Position numbers and translations under genes: made by a program
The notes under the pieces: model-generated
What the model saw: only the letters and a program-made list of their open reading frames with translations
Database searches by the model: none
What the model was told of the DNA's origin: nothing
Shown: piece after piece, positions 38,466 to 47,782 of the stretch
How the letters are laid out: every line of letters starts with the position of its first letter
How positions within the stretch are numbered: position 1 is the stretch's first letter
From: Methylobacter sp.
Lineage (GTDB): Bacteria > Pseudomonadota > Gammaproteobacteria > Methylococcales > Methylomonadaceae
Assembly (NCBI GenBank): GCA_026399025.1
Contig: JAPLRU010000118.1
Span: forward strand, 32,927-96,926
Reading direction: 5' to 3'
Length of the DNA: 64,000 bases

Positions 38466-39410
38466 TCATTCGGCAACGACTTGCATAAACCAATTATTGG
38501 ATATTCGATCATGCAGTTCTCCCAACTTGTTTTGCAAGTCGTCGAGAATCTCCCGCAATTGCGCTTGACTGGTCTGCTGGGTATCGATGGCTTGTACGTA
38601 AGCTTGCAGTTTAGCAAGCTCTTCCGGCAAAGCATCGCTATTGGGCAAGGCATTGATACAACTGTCAATTTCAGCAATACAACAGCTGACTGAACGTGGC
38701 AAGTTGGCATTCAGCAATAAAAAGTTGAGCACATCGTCGCCGTTAACGCTGCTTCTGACATGCTGGCGATACATTAACTGGGCGTTGAGCGATTTCAATA
38801 TATTCACCCATAAAATGGTCTCATATTGGCGCATTTCATCGCTACGCGATTCAGCCAAAAGCAAAGAGGCTAAATCCAGGATCCGGCTGGTCATATCGGC
38901 GCGCTCGATATTTTTACCCAAGCGGATAAATCGGTAAGGGTTATTGTGGCTCATATAGCCCGACAACAAGCCGGTAAAGCGTTGACAGCCTTTGAGGATT
39001 TCGTTAAGCAATAACACGCGATTGCTGCGGTTGTATACCGAATCGGTATGATTAAAATTTTTGACAAACAGATACATTTCATTGACCTGCTCCCACGCTT
39101 CATCAGGCAATAAATCCCTGGACGTGCGGATGTTTTCTCTAGCCGCGCTTAATGACGAAAACAATGAGCCGGTATGACTCTTATCGATTAAAAGAAAACG
39201 GGTGATGTTGCGCTCGTTGGCAATTTTGTATTTTTCATAAAATTGCTGCTCTAAAGCATTGATGCGTACCAGCTGTAGCCAGCCCATTTCGACGCCGTTA
39301 GGCAAATCCATCAATAAATTCATATGCACACTGACCAGCCTAGCGATATTTTCAGTGCGTTCGAGATAACGTGCCAGCCAATACAGGCGTTCCGCTGAAC
39401 GGGATAACAT
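38466..39410 (-). CDS. Alpha-E (DUF403) helical protein, partner of ATP-grasp
   Basis: This 314-residue all-helical protein starts at ATG 39410 with MLSRSAERLYWLARYLERTE, the signature of the alpha-E domain (DUF403). ATG 39437 would add nine residues. The protein continues with LIDKSHTGSLFSSLSAARENIR and GYMSHNNPYRFIRLGKNIERADM (split as GYMSHNNPYRFIRLGK and NIERADM), typical of the family. Its stop lies upstream of atpI. The start overlaps the stop of the ATP-grasp gene by one base (TAATG). Alpha-E proteins are known from Aravind-type analyses of amidoligase gene clusters, where their exact role is open. Confidence 0.85.
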   Translation of the reverse strand: MLSRSAERLYWLARYLERTENIARLVSVHMNLLMDLPNGVEMGWLQLVRINALEQQFYEKYKIANERNITRFLLIDKSHTGSLFSSLSAARENIRTSRDLLPDEAWEQVNEMYLFVKNFNHTDSVYNRSNRVLLLNEILKGCQRFTGLLSGYMSHNNPYRFIRLGKNIERADMTSRILDLASLLLAESRSDEMRQYETILWVNILKSLNAQLMYRQHVRSSVNGDDVLNFLLLNANLPRSVSCCIAEIDSCINALPNSDALPEELAKLQAYVQAIDTQQTSQAQLREILDDLQNKLGELHDRISNNWFMQVVAE

Positions 39411-40861
39411 TAGTTGAGCTCCATGTTGATGATCCAAGTGTCTTTACTACCGCCGCCTTGCGAGGAATTAACCACCAGCGAGCCTTTCTTTAGCGCTACA
39501 CGGGTCAAGCCTCCGGCAGTAACAAAGGTATTTTCGCCCTGCAAAATAAACGGCCGCAGGTCGATATGCCTGGGTTCAAGCTTACCTTTACATAAAGTCG
39601 GGGCGGTCGAAATCGATAATGTCGGCTGACCGATATAATTTCGAGGATTTTGCTGGATAATTTTCCGAAATTCGGCTATTTCTTTCGTTGTTGAATGCGG
39701 CCCTACCAACATGCCGTAGCCGCCCGATTCATTGGCCGGTTTAACCACCAATTCCGGCAAATGCGCCAACACATATTCCAGATGTTCCGGATTATCACAC
39801 AGGTAAGTTTGCACATTAGGCAAAATCGGTTCTTCGTTCAGGTAATAACGGATCATTTCCGGAACGTAAGCATAAACCACTTTATCGTCGGCAACACCGG
39901 CTCCCGGCGCATTAGCCAACGACACATTACCGGCTTTCCAGGCGCGCATCAAGCCTGGAACCCCTAATGCGGAATCTTTACGGAATACTTCCGGGTCAAG
40001 AAAGTCATCGTCGATGCGCCGGTAAATAACATCGACTTTTTCCAAGCCTTCGATGGTGCGCATATAAACGCAATCATCGTCGTTGACCACCAGATCGCCG
40101 CCTTCGACCAGCTGAGCGCCCATTTGTTGAGCCAAATAAGCGTGTTCAAAATAGGCGGAGTTATAAATGCCGGGCGTTAACACCACAATTTGCGGCTTGA
40201 CAATATGCTCGGGCGCAAGCGAGGCCAGCATATCCTGCAAGCGGCTGGGGTAGTCGTCGATAGGCAGAATGTCTATATCTTGTAATAACTCGGGAAACAC
40301 CCGCTTGGTGATAACGCGGTTTTCCAGCATGTAGGAAACGCCCGAGGGAACGCGTAAATTATCTTCCAGCACATACATCACGCCGTCTTTGTCGCGGACC
40401 AAATCGGTGCCGCAAATATTGGCCCAGACATTGTGACGGGGCTTCATGCCGATACATTCTTTGCGGAAGTTTTTGGAACTATGAATAATCTCGGCAGGCA
40501 TTTTGCCTGCTTTGATGAATTCTTGCTGATCGTAAACATCCGAGATAAAGCAATTGAGAGCAGTCAAACGTTGCTTTAAGCCCTTCTCTATCATCCGCCA
40601 CTCTGTCGAACTAATAATGCGGGGAATAATGTCAAACGGCCAAGCCCGATCTATGTTGCCTTCGTCGCTGTAGACGGTAAAACTGATGCCCATTTCCAAA
40701 ATAGCCAGTTCGGCGGCGATTTTGCGCTTATCAATATCACTCTTATTGAGTGAATTTAAATATTGACACAAGCGGTAGCTGATTTGTCTAGGTTGAAACT
40801 CTGAACTCATCAGTTCATCGTAAGCGATCTCGGTGTTGTAGTTTTCCCAGATTGATTTCAT
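39410..40861 (-). CDS. Circularly permuted ATP-grasp ligase (DUF404/DUF407 type)
   Basis: This 483-residue protein has the N-terminal RLTALNCFISDVYDQQEFIK and the ATP-grasp-like core with CGTDLVRDKDGVMYVLEDNL and PSGVSYMLENR. ESGGYGMLVGPHST near residue 375 and QPTLSISTAPTL follow, and the C-terminus reads LVVNSSQGGGSKDTWIINME. Members of this family are predicted to form peptide-like amide bonds using ATP. Its start is ATG 40861. It overlaps the alpha-E gene by one base, so the two form a translation unit. A fused version with the same domains lies at 47783. Confidence 0.87.
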   Translation of the reverse strand: MKSIWENYNTEIAYDELMSSEFQPRQISYRLCQYLNSLNKSDIDKRKIAAELAILEMGISFTVYSDEGNIDRAWPFDIIPRIISSTEWRMIEKGLKQRLTALNCFISDVYDQQEFIKAGKMPAEIIHSSKNFRKECIGMKPRHNVWANICGTDLVRDKDGVMYVLEDNLRVPSGVSYMLENRVITKRVFPELLQDIDILPIDDYPSRLQDMLASLAPEHIVKPQIVVLTPGIYNSAYFEHAYLAQQMGAQLVEGGDLVVNDDDCVYMRTIEGLEKVDVIYRRIDDDFLDPEVFRKDSALGVPGLMRAWKAGNVSLANAPGAGVADDKVVYAYVPEMIRYYLNEEPILPNVQTYLCDNPEHLEYVLAHLPELVVKPANESGGYGMLVGPHSTTKEIAEFRKIIQQNPRNYIGQPTLSISTAPTLCKGKLEPRHIDLRPFILQGENTFVTAGGLTRVALKKGSLVVNSSQGGGSKDTWIINMELN

Positions 40862-41240
40862 AACATTTTACAAGGCTAGTTGGCTTTGTTAATAAAACAG
40901 CATGATTTATGCCATTTGTTGTTTGACTTAGACTGTCTATGTAATTCAATTTTTCGCCCCAAAGCCTAGCGAACCGTTCACCGACTTTATTCAGCCCGGC
41001 AAGACCTAATACGACCCTGGGTTGAGAGGCGAGACCGGCACCGGCCGGCAGAGCCGATTAAGTAAAACCGCTTTAATCACCCTATTTTGGGCCTTAGCCG
41101 CTCCAAATTGGTGCAAACTCAGAGACTAAATGACTCATTCACGTTACGCGGAAGAGTCGCGCCGATACGATGCCGATAAATTAAGTGTTTGGTATGGCAT
41201 TTGCTTTAACTTTAGGGATAAAACTTATAGAGAGCATACT
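40862..41240. other. Divergent intergenic region of the ATP-grasp cluster
   Basis: This is about 380 bases between the minus-strand ATP-grasp gene and the plus-strand VOC gene. It holds the likely divergent promoters. TTGACT at 40923-40928 is a possible -35 but has no good -10 partner. The frame at 41130-41240 is an open extension of the VOC gene and could be translated from ATG 41130, but it has no clear ribosome-binding site. Confidence 0.4.
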
Positions 41241-42497
41241 ATGCCGACCGGTAGCCATTCCTTATCTTTTCCTGTACAGGGCGACAAAGAAAACTCATCG
41301 TTCTTTACCGAATACTTGAATAAGCTGCTCGAAGAGCGTGACAGCTTAGGTTTGAGCGACATGATTCATGAAATCGACGCCATGATGCTGACCGTCGAAC
41401 CCGGAAATTCAGTTGAATATATCGAAGAGCTATGCTTAATGTCGCCTTATCATTATCTGGTCACGCTGGAAAGCGAGTCGCATTGGACCCACGTCCTGCG
41501 CATTGATATGACGGCTCCGGATCTGATTATCCGCGAAGTCAAAAATGATGACACCAAAGGTATTTTCCGCAGCCTGAACGAAGTTTTTCCGATAGGTTCA
41601 AGCAAGCCGCACAGCCGCTATATGGGGGAAATTTTGAGGGTAACTAACCGACATGACGTGGTTAAACTACAGCAACGCCGAGGCATTCTGTTTTTCTCCC
41701 AAGATGATATCGGTAAGTTGGAGTTGCCGGGCAACTTAGCGATCACCAAGCCTTCGCCTTACACCCACAATGTGGTTGCCTATTTAGAGCGAAAACCCGA
41801 AGAACCTCGCGTTTATGCATTGGGTGTCAGCAGCATTCGCAACGATGCCCGGCAAGCTTGCGAACGCGCCAAACAACGGCAACAAGCCTTAGCTATCGCC
41901 GAGCTGATTTTACCGGTGGACCATTTAGCGACCCGCATTTACAGCCAAAACAGGGAAGTGGCGATTTTAGAATGGCTGTCGTTGTCGAGTTATTACTACT
42001 GGGGCTCGTTCGATATCGTCGATCAGAATTCATCGACCAATGTCACCAAAAGCATTCATTATGCCGATGAGCTGCGCAGTCCGGCCAAAGTATTTACCGC
42101 CAATAACACCCCTTATTTTGTCAATCATTTCAAAATATTTCCTTCGCCGACTGAAAACTTTGTCCGCAATTACGGGCCCAGATTGCACCATATCGCTCTG
42201 GCGGTTAAAGACGGCAATCGGCAGGGTATAGAAAACATCGATTTTGTCGTTGACGCGATTCGAGAACAAGGCAAAAGCTTTTTGCTGGATGTGATCGGCT
42301 CCAAAGACGAAGGCTTAAAACAGATTTTTTCCAGCGCGTCCGAGCATTCGTCGTTGATTATCGAGTATGTGCAGCGCTTTGGCGGCTTTCAAGGCTTTTT
42401 TACCAAAGATAATGTCGCCGAACTAACCCATGCGGCGGGTATCGAAGAAGAATTACTGCGCATGCAAACCGAAGCGCAAAAAGCCGTTCGGGTTTAA
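41241..42497 (+). CDS. Two-domain VOC-superfamily (HPPD-like) protein in the ATP-grasp cluster
   Basis: This 418-residue protein has no close family that I know. Its later half reads like two vicinal-oxygen-chelate modules. Candidate metal residues are His228 in ILPVDHLATRI, His316 or His317 in GPRLHHIALAVKDG, and Glu375 in LIIEYVQRFGGFQGFF. The latter two stretches closely recall the C-terminal half of 4-hydroxyphenylpyruvate dioxygenase. The N-terminal half (about 1-190) looks unlike known families. ATG 41241 is preferred because of GAGAG at 41230-41234; ATG 41130 is an alternative that adds 37 residues. The position between ATP-grasp and transglutaminase genes suggests an oxidising or isomerising step in the same pathway. 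Confidence 0.6.
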   Translation: MPTGSHSLSFPVQGDKENSSFFTEYLNKLLEERDSLGLSDMIHEIDAMMLTVEPGNSVEYIEELCLMSPYHYLVTLESESHWTHVLRIDMTAPDLIIREVKNDDTKGIFRSLNEVFPIGSSKPHSRYMGEILRVTNRHDVVKLQQRRGILFFSQDDIGKLELPGNLAITKPSPYTHNVVAYLERKPEEPRVYALGVSSIRNDARQACERAKQRQQALAIAELILPVDHLATRIYSQNREVAILEWLSLSSYYYWGSFDIVDQNSSTNVTKSIHYADELRSPAKVFTANNTPYFVNHFKIFPSPTENFVRNYGPRLHHIALAVKDGNRQGIENIDFVVDAIREQGKSFLLDVIGSKDEGLKQIFSSASEHSSLIIEYVQRFGGFQGFFTKDNVAELTHAAGIEEELLRMQTEAQKAVRV

Positions 42498-42580
42498 CCC
42501 TTCACAGCAGTAGTAAAGCATACCGTTACACAGTATTTAGAATTAATTCTTACAACAACAATGAATTGGGCTCAAAAACA

Positions 42581-42627
42581 TCACCACGAAGACACCACGC
42601 GAAGTTTTATTGGTGTCTTCGTGGCGA
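42581..42627. repeat. CCACGAAG-type inverted repeat
   Basis: TCACCACGAAGACACCACGCGAAG (first part TCACCACGAAGACACC, second CACGCGAAG) at 42581-42604 pairs with GGTGTCTTCGTGGCGA at 42612-42627. It lies between the VOC gene and the transglutaminase gene and may form a hairpin in the transcript. Confidence 0.7.
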
Positions 42628-42687
42628 ATAAAACGCTTTTAATTTTGGTTCCGGCTTGTTCGGCTTAGGCAATAGGAAAAAAAAATC

Positions 42688-45600
42688 ATGACCATTCGAG
42701 TCGCTGTCCGTCACAAAACCGTCTACAGCTTTGATAGATCGGTATCCCTGTCGCCGCATGTATTCAGACTTCGCCCGGCGGTGCATAGCCGAACGCCGAT
42801 AAAAGGCTACAGCTTGCGCATTACACCTGAAAACCATTTCATCAACTGGCAGCAGGATCCGTTCGGCAACTTGCTGGCGCGGGTGGTCTTCCCGGAAAAA
42901 TGCCGAAAACTCAGCGTTGAGGTTGAAGTCATCGCGGATATGACGGTCATCAATCCCTTCGATTTCTTTGTCGAAGATTACGCGGAACACTATCCGTTTA
43001 AATACGATGCGCTATTGCTGAAAGAATTGCAGCCTTATCTGGAAATAGCCGAGCAAGGCCCGTTACTGAAGCAATGGGTCGCCGATTTCGATCTAAGCCA
43101 ACGCAATATCAACGATTTTCTGGTTGACGTTAACCGCAAAGTGTTTCAGGCGATTAGCTACAACATCCGCATGGAAGTCGGCATCCAAAGCTGCGAGGAC
43201 ACGCTAGGCAAGCTCAGCGGATCGTGCCGCGATTCGGCCTGGTTGCTGGTGCAAATATTTCGTCATTTAGGTTTGGCGGCACGCTTCGTATCCGGTTACT
43301 TGGTGCAATTGACCGCCGACGTCAAATCGCTGGACGGCCCTTCCGGGCCGGAACAGGACTTCACCGATTTGCATGCCTGGACTGAAGTTTATATTCCGGG
43401 AGCCGGTTGGATAGGGCTTGATCCGACCTCCGGCTTATTGGCCGGAGAAGGCCATATTCCTCTGGCTTGTACGCCCGACCCCGCCGGCGCCGCACCGGTC
43501 ACCGGCGGCACCGATAAGTGCGAAGTGGAATTCGAATTCAGCAATACAGTCATACGTTTACATGAAGACCCGCGCGTCACCAAGCCTTATACCGATGAGC
43601 AATGGTACCGCATTGACGCGTTGGGCCGGCAGGTCGACCGGCAATTGCTGGCTGACGATGTGCGCTTAACCATGGGCGGCGAGCCGACCTTTGTATCGAT
43701 TGACGACATGGAAGGCGCGGAGTGGAACGTTGACGCCGACGGCGCGCACAAACGCGAGCTTGCCAATGCACTGACCAAACGCTTGCGCGATCAGTTTGCA
43801 CAAGGCGCGATGCTGCATTACGGCCAAGGCAAATGGTATCCGGGCGAAGCGCTGCCGCGCTGGCAGTACGGCATTTTCTGGCGCAAAGACGGCGCACCGA
43901 TTTGGCGCAACCCCGAATTGCTGGCCGATATTAACCACGATTACGGTCATAGCGTTGAACAGGCCGAGTCATTTATCAAGCAATTGACCTTACGCTTAGG
44001 CTTACAACCGCGCTATATCAAGACCGCTTTTGAAGACAGCTTTTACTATCTCTGGCAGGAAGGTTCATTGCCGGACAATATCGATCCGTTAACAAGCAAC
44101 CTGAAAGATTCCATTGAACGCAAGACCTTGGCGCACTTGCTGGATGCGGATTTAGGCAAGCCCGCGGGCTTTACCTTGCCGATTAAATGGAACTGGACCC
44201 TGCAAAAATGGCAGAGCGGCCCCTGGGACTTTCGGCGCAAACAGATGTTTTTGATCCCCGGCAATTCGCCGATGGGCATGCGTTTGCCTTTGGGCAGCTT
44301 ACCTTGGCTGGCTCCGGACAAACGCGACAGCCAGGAAGAGCAAAGCCTGTTTGAAGCATTGCCTGAACTTGGCGATTATTACGGCGAAGTCACGCGCCGT
44401 TACAGCCATATCGAGAAAAAACTCAAGGCTCATCCCGAACTTACCGAGCAAGACGCAGGCGACGATCAAAGCGTTGAAGTCGAAGTGCCCCATACCGCCA
44501 TTTGCGTCGAAGCCCGCGAAGGCCGCGTGCATATATTCATGCCGCCGCTGACTTCACTGGAACATTATCTGGAGTTGATCGCCGCGGTTGAAGCCAGCGC
44601 GGAAAACCTGTCGATTCCGGTCGTATTGGAAGGTTATGAACCACCGCGAGACTATCGCATTGAGCGCTTGATGGTAACGCCTGACCCCGGCGTGATTGAA
44701 GTCAATATTCATCCGTCGAAAACCTGGCAAGAGTTGGTCGACAAAACCACCGTGCTTTATGAGCACGCGCGCCAAGTCAGATTGGGCACCGAAAAATTCA
44801 TGCTCGACGGCCGCCATACCGGTACCGGCGGCGGCAACCATATCACCATGGGCGCGGAAACGCCGACCGACAGCCCGTTGCTGCGCCGTCCCGATTTATT
44901 GCGCAGTTTGCTGACCTATTGGCAGCATCATCCGGGCCTGTCGTATCTGTTCTCGGGCATGTTTATCGGCCCGACCAGCCAAGCGCCGCGGGGTGACGAA
45001 GGCCGCGACGAAAAGCTGTATGAACTGGAAATCGCCTTCCAGCAAATGCCGGAAGGCGAAGTGCCGGCACCCTGGCTGGTCGATCGATTACTGCGCCATT
45101 TACTGACCGACATCACCGGCAACACGCATCGGTCCGAATTCTGCATCGATAAACTCTACTCGCCGGACAGTTCGACCGGACGTTTAGGTATTTTGGAATT
45201 ACGCGCGTTTGAAATGCCGCCTCATGCCCGAATGTCATTGGTGCAAACCTTACTATTGCGTTCGTTGATTGCCTGGTTTTGGCGGGAACCTTACAAACAC
45301 GATTTAATCCGTTGGGGCACCGAATTGCATGATCGGTTTATGCTGCCGCATTATGTCCGTGAAGATATGAAGCAAGTCGCTAAAGATTTGCAACGGGCCG
45401 GATACGGCTTTGAACTGGACTGGCTGGAACCGTTTTTCGAATTCCGCTTTCCGCGTTACGGCAACACCTTGATCGACGGCATTGACCTGGAAATGCGTTT
45501 TGCGATTGAACCTTGGCATGTATTGGGCGAAGAAGTCAGCAGCACCGGCACCGCGCGTTATGTCGACTCATCGGTGGAACGGGTGCAGATTAAAGTTACC

Positions 45601-46086
45601 GGTTTTACCGAAGGGCGTTACGTATTGACCTGTAACGGCAGACGTTTGCCGTTGCGCAACACCGGCCGCAAAGGCGAATATGTTGCAGGAGTCCGTTACC
45701 GCGCTTGGCAACCGCCGTCCGCATTGCATCCGACGATCAGTCCGCATGTGCCGCTGGTGATCGATGTGATCGATACCTGGAACGGGCATTCGGTCGGCGG
45801 CTGTACCTATCATGTCGCTCATCCGGGAGGCCGTAGTTACGACGCGTTTCCGGTGAACAGCTATGAAGCCGAAGCGCGGCGCGTCACCCGCTTTTGGGAT
45901 TTCGGCCATACGCCCGATGTTATCATGCCTGCGCCGATGATAATGCCGACGGTTACGGCCTCCGATCAACCGGGAGTCGCCACGTTTAGCGCCAACGAAA
46001 CCGCACCGAGACCGATGTCGCCGCCTATTGAAGAGCTAAATCACGAATATCCGTTTACAATGGACTTGCGGCACCGAGGCGGATAA
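42688..46086 (+). CDS. Large transglutaminase-like protein with DUF2126 domain
   Basis: This 1132-residue cytosolic-looking protein joins a transglutaminase/cysteine-protease N-terminal module (about 1-270) to a very long DUF2126 domain. The catalytic triad is Cys180 in GSCRDSAWLLV, His229 in DLHAWTEVY, and Asp245 in GLDPTSG. After that come LTMGGEPTFVSIDD, LRLGLQPRYIKTAFEDSFYY (split as LRLGLQPRYIK and TAFEDSFYY) and DGRHTGTGGGNHITMG, typical of DUF2126. No signal peptide is seen. It is a member of the ATP-grasp/alpha-E neighbourhood. A peptidase or amide-cleaving role is inferred from the triad. The DUF2126 function is unknown. Confidence 0.88.
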   Translation: MTIRVAVRHKTVYSFDRSVSLSPHVFRLRPAVHSRTPIKGYSLRITPENHFINWQQDPFGNLLARVVFPEKCRKLSVEVEVIADMTVINPFDFFVEDYAEHYPFKYDALLLKELQPYLEIAEQGPLLKQWVADFDLSQRNINDFLVDVNRKVFQAISYNIRMEVGIQSCEDTLGKLSGSCRDSAWLLVQIFRHLGLAARFVSGYLVQLTADVKSLDGPSGPEQDFTDLHAWTEVYIPGAGWIGLDPTSGLLAGEGHIPLACTPDPAGAAPVTGGTDKCEVEFEFSNTVIRLHEDPRVTKPYTDEQWYRIDALGRQVDRQLLADDVRLTMGGEPTFVSIDDMEGAEWNVDADGAHKRELANALTKRLRDQFAQGAMLHYGQGKWYPGEALPRWQYGIFWRKDGAPIWRNPELLADINHDYGHSVEQAESFIKQLTLRLGLQPRYIKTAFEDSFYYLWQEGSLPDNIDPLTSNLKDSIERKTLAHLLDADLGKPAGFTLPIKWNWTLQKWQSGPWDFRRKQMFLIPGNSPMGMRLPLGSLPWLAPDKRDSQEEQSLFEALPELGDYYGEVTRRYSHIEKKLKAHPELTEQDAGDDQSVEVEVPHTAICVEAREGRVHIFMPPLTSLEHYLELIAAVEASAENLSIPVVLEGYEPPRDYRIERLMVTPDPGVIEVNIHPSKTWQELVDKTTVLYEHARQVRLGTEKFMLDGRHTGTGGGNHITMGAETPTDSPLLRRPDLLRSLLTYWQHHPGLSYLFSGMFIGPTSQAPRGDEGRDEKLYELEIAFQQMPEGEVPAPWLVDRLLRHLLTDITGNTHRSEFCIDKLYSPDSSTGRLGILELRAFEMPPHARMSLVQTLLLRSLIAWFWREPYKHDLIRWGTELHDRFMLPHYVREDMKQVAKDLQRAGYGFELDWLEPFFEFRFPRYGNTLIDGIDLEMRFAIEPWHVLGEEVSSTGTARYVDSSVERVQIKVTGFTEGRYVLTCNGRRLPLRNTGRKGEYVAGVRYRAWQPPSALHPTISPHVPLVIDVIDTWNGHSVGGCTYHVAHPGGRSYDAFPVNSYEAEARRVTRFWDFGHTPDVIMPAPMIMPTVTASDQPGVATFSANETAPRPMSPPIEELNHEYPFTMDLRHRGG

Positions 46087-46358
46087 AGCCGAAGTGCAGC
46101 GTTAACGTAGGCACCCATTTGCGTCACTTACGAGTCGGAAGCGAAGCGCCGGCCTCGCCTAGTGACAAGCGGGAGCTTTTTAAAACGCGGCTTCTCAAGC
46201 CGGAACCTGAGAATCCGCAGATAACATGAGCGATAACAAAATCAAGTGCTGATCATGCCATCAGTCGCGTAGCACTGCGTACTCTTGAGTAGCAACGGCC
46301 TACGCGGCTAAATAAAATTAAACGATGGTTGAACCATCAGCTTAGGAGATTGATTCAA

Positions 46359-47663
46359 ATGACCGAAAAACTAAAACAACTACCTCCGGCCATATTGACG
46401 CTGGATAACAAAAATTACGAATTGCCTGCGTTGATAGGCATTGAGGGTGAAAAAGCCGTCGACATTTCCAAGTTGCGCAGTCAGAGCGGTTACGTAACCT
46501 TGGATGAAGGCTACGGTAACACCGCCAGTTGTGAAAGCGCCATTACCTATATTGACGGCGAGAAAGGCATCCTTCGTTATCGCGGTTATCCCATTGAGGA
46601 ATTGGCTGAAAGTTCGCGTTTTGTTGAAGTCGCCTATTTGCTGCTGAATGGCGAGTTACCTAACAGCCGACAATTATTGGAGTTTTCGACCAATCTTAAC
46701 GAGTCTTCGATTATTCACGAAGACATGCATCATTTTTTTAACGGCTTTCCGCGCGGCTCGCACCCGATGGGCATTTTGGCGACCATGGTCGCGTCTTTAT
46801 CCACGTTCTATCCGATTCCCGATCATCTCGATAGCGCGACGGAACAGCAAATTGTTATTAATTTAATCTCCCAAGTGCGTACTATCGCGGCTTTTTCTTA
46901 TAAGAAATCGATTGGCGAACCGTTGATTTATCCGTCTTATAAGCTTAAGTACGTGCGCAATTTTCTGAACATGATGTTCTCGTCTCCGGTGCGCGATTAC
47001 CAACTGGACGAAGATATCGTCAGGGCCATCGATATGTTCCTGATTCTGCATGCCGATCATGAGCAAAATTGCAGCACCTCTTCGGTGCGCACCGCGGGTT
47101 CCAGCATGGCGAACGTGTATGCGGTGGCTTCGGCGGGGATTTCGGCGCTTTGGGGGCCGCGTCATGGCGGCGCCAATCAGCAAGTGATACAGATGCTTGA
47201 GCAAATACATGCCGATGGCGGCGACGGCACTGAATTTATCAATCAGGCCAAAGACAAAAACTCCTCAAGCCGGTTAATGGGTTTTGGCCACCGCGTCTAT
47301 AAAAATTTCGACCCCCGTGCAATGGTATTAAAAAAACAGTGCGATAAATTATTCGATAAAGCCGGGGTTAGCGATCCTCTGTTCGATATTGCCCGAAAAC
47401 TGGAAGAAATTGCGTTAAAAGACGACTATTTCATTTCCCGCAAACTGTATCCGAACGTCGATTTCTATTCCGGACTGATTCTTCGCGCGGCAGGCATACC
47501 CACCAACATGTATACCGTATTATTCGCTATCGGCCGCATGCCCGGTTGGATGGCGCATTGGCGGGAAATGCTGCACGGCGAGCAAGTACTGATTACCCGG
47601 CCTCGGCAGATTTATGTGGGCGAGCCCTTACGTCATTATCAGGATATTGATCAACGCCCTTGA
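46359..47663 (+). CDS. gltA: Citrate synthase (type II, hexameric-type)
   Basis: It condenses acetyl-CoA and oxaloacetate to citrate, the entry to the TCA cycle. Features are the N-terminal beta-strand domain (about 1-50, seen in gram-negative NADH-sensitive enzymes), HADHEQNCSTSSVRTAGSS near residue 228 with an active-site histidine, and GFGHRVYKNFDPRA near residue 305 with another. RPRQIYVGE is at the C-terminus. ATG 46359 has TTAGGAGATT upstream. The 272 bases before it (46087-46358) hold no gene; a small palindrome, GATGGTTGAACCATC, sits at 46324-46338. It lies inside the ATP-grasp cluster, which is unusual. Confidence 0.95.
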   Translation: MTEKLKQLPPAILTLDNKNYELPALIGIEGEKAVDISKLRSQSGYVTLDEGYGNTASCESAITYIDGEKGILRYRGYPIEELAESSRFVEVAYLLLNGELPNSRQLLEFSTNLNESSIIHEDMHHFFNGFPRGSHPMGILATMVASLSTFYPIPDHLDSATEQQIVINLISQVRTIAAFSYKKSIGEPLIYPSYKLKYVRNFLNMMFSSPVRDYQLDEDIVRAIDMFLILHADHEQNCSTSSVRTAGSSMANVYAVASAGISALWGPRHGGANQQVIQMLEQIHADGGDGTEFINQAKDKNSSSRLMGFGHRVYKNFDPRAMVLKKQCDKLFDKAGVSDPLFDIARKLEEIALKDDYFISRKLYPNVDFYSGLILRAAGIPTNMYTVLFAIGRMPGWMAHWREMLHGEQVLITRPRQIYVGEPLRHYQDIDQRP

Positions 47664-47782
47664 GCGCGCCGATGAAGATGATGAACATCGGCCATTCGCG
47701 TAGGCCGCGTCTTGGGGGAACGCTTTCATACATGTTACAAGGCGCGCCCGGCGCGCCCTACGTCGGCAGTTGAGTCGTAGCC

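Noticed and set aside
46324-46338. Palindrome GATGGTTGAACCATC before gltA as an operator
   Set aside because: It is a small inverted repeat with no matching site elsewhere. I cannot link it to a known regulator.
47741-47758. GC-rich palindrome GGCGCGCCCGGCGCGCC before the fused ATP-grasp gene
   Set aside because: It is short, and I found no second copy that would support a repeat family, so it is not listed as a feature.
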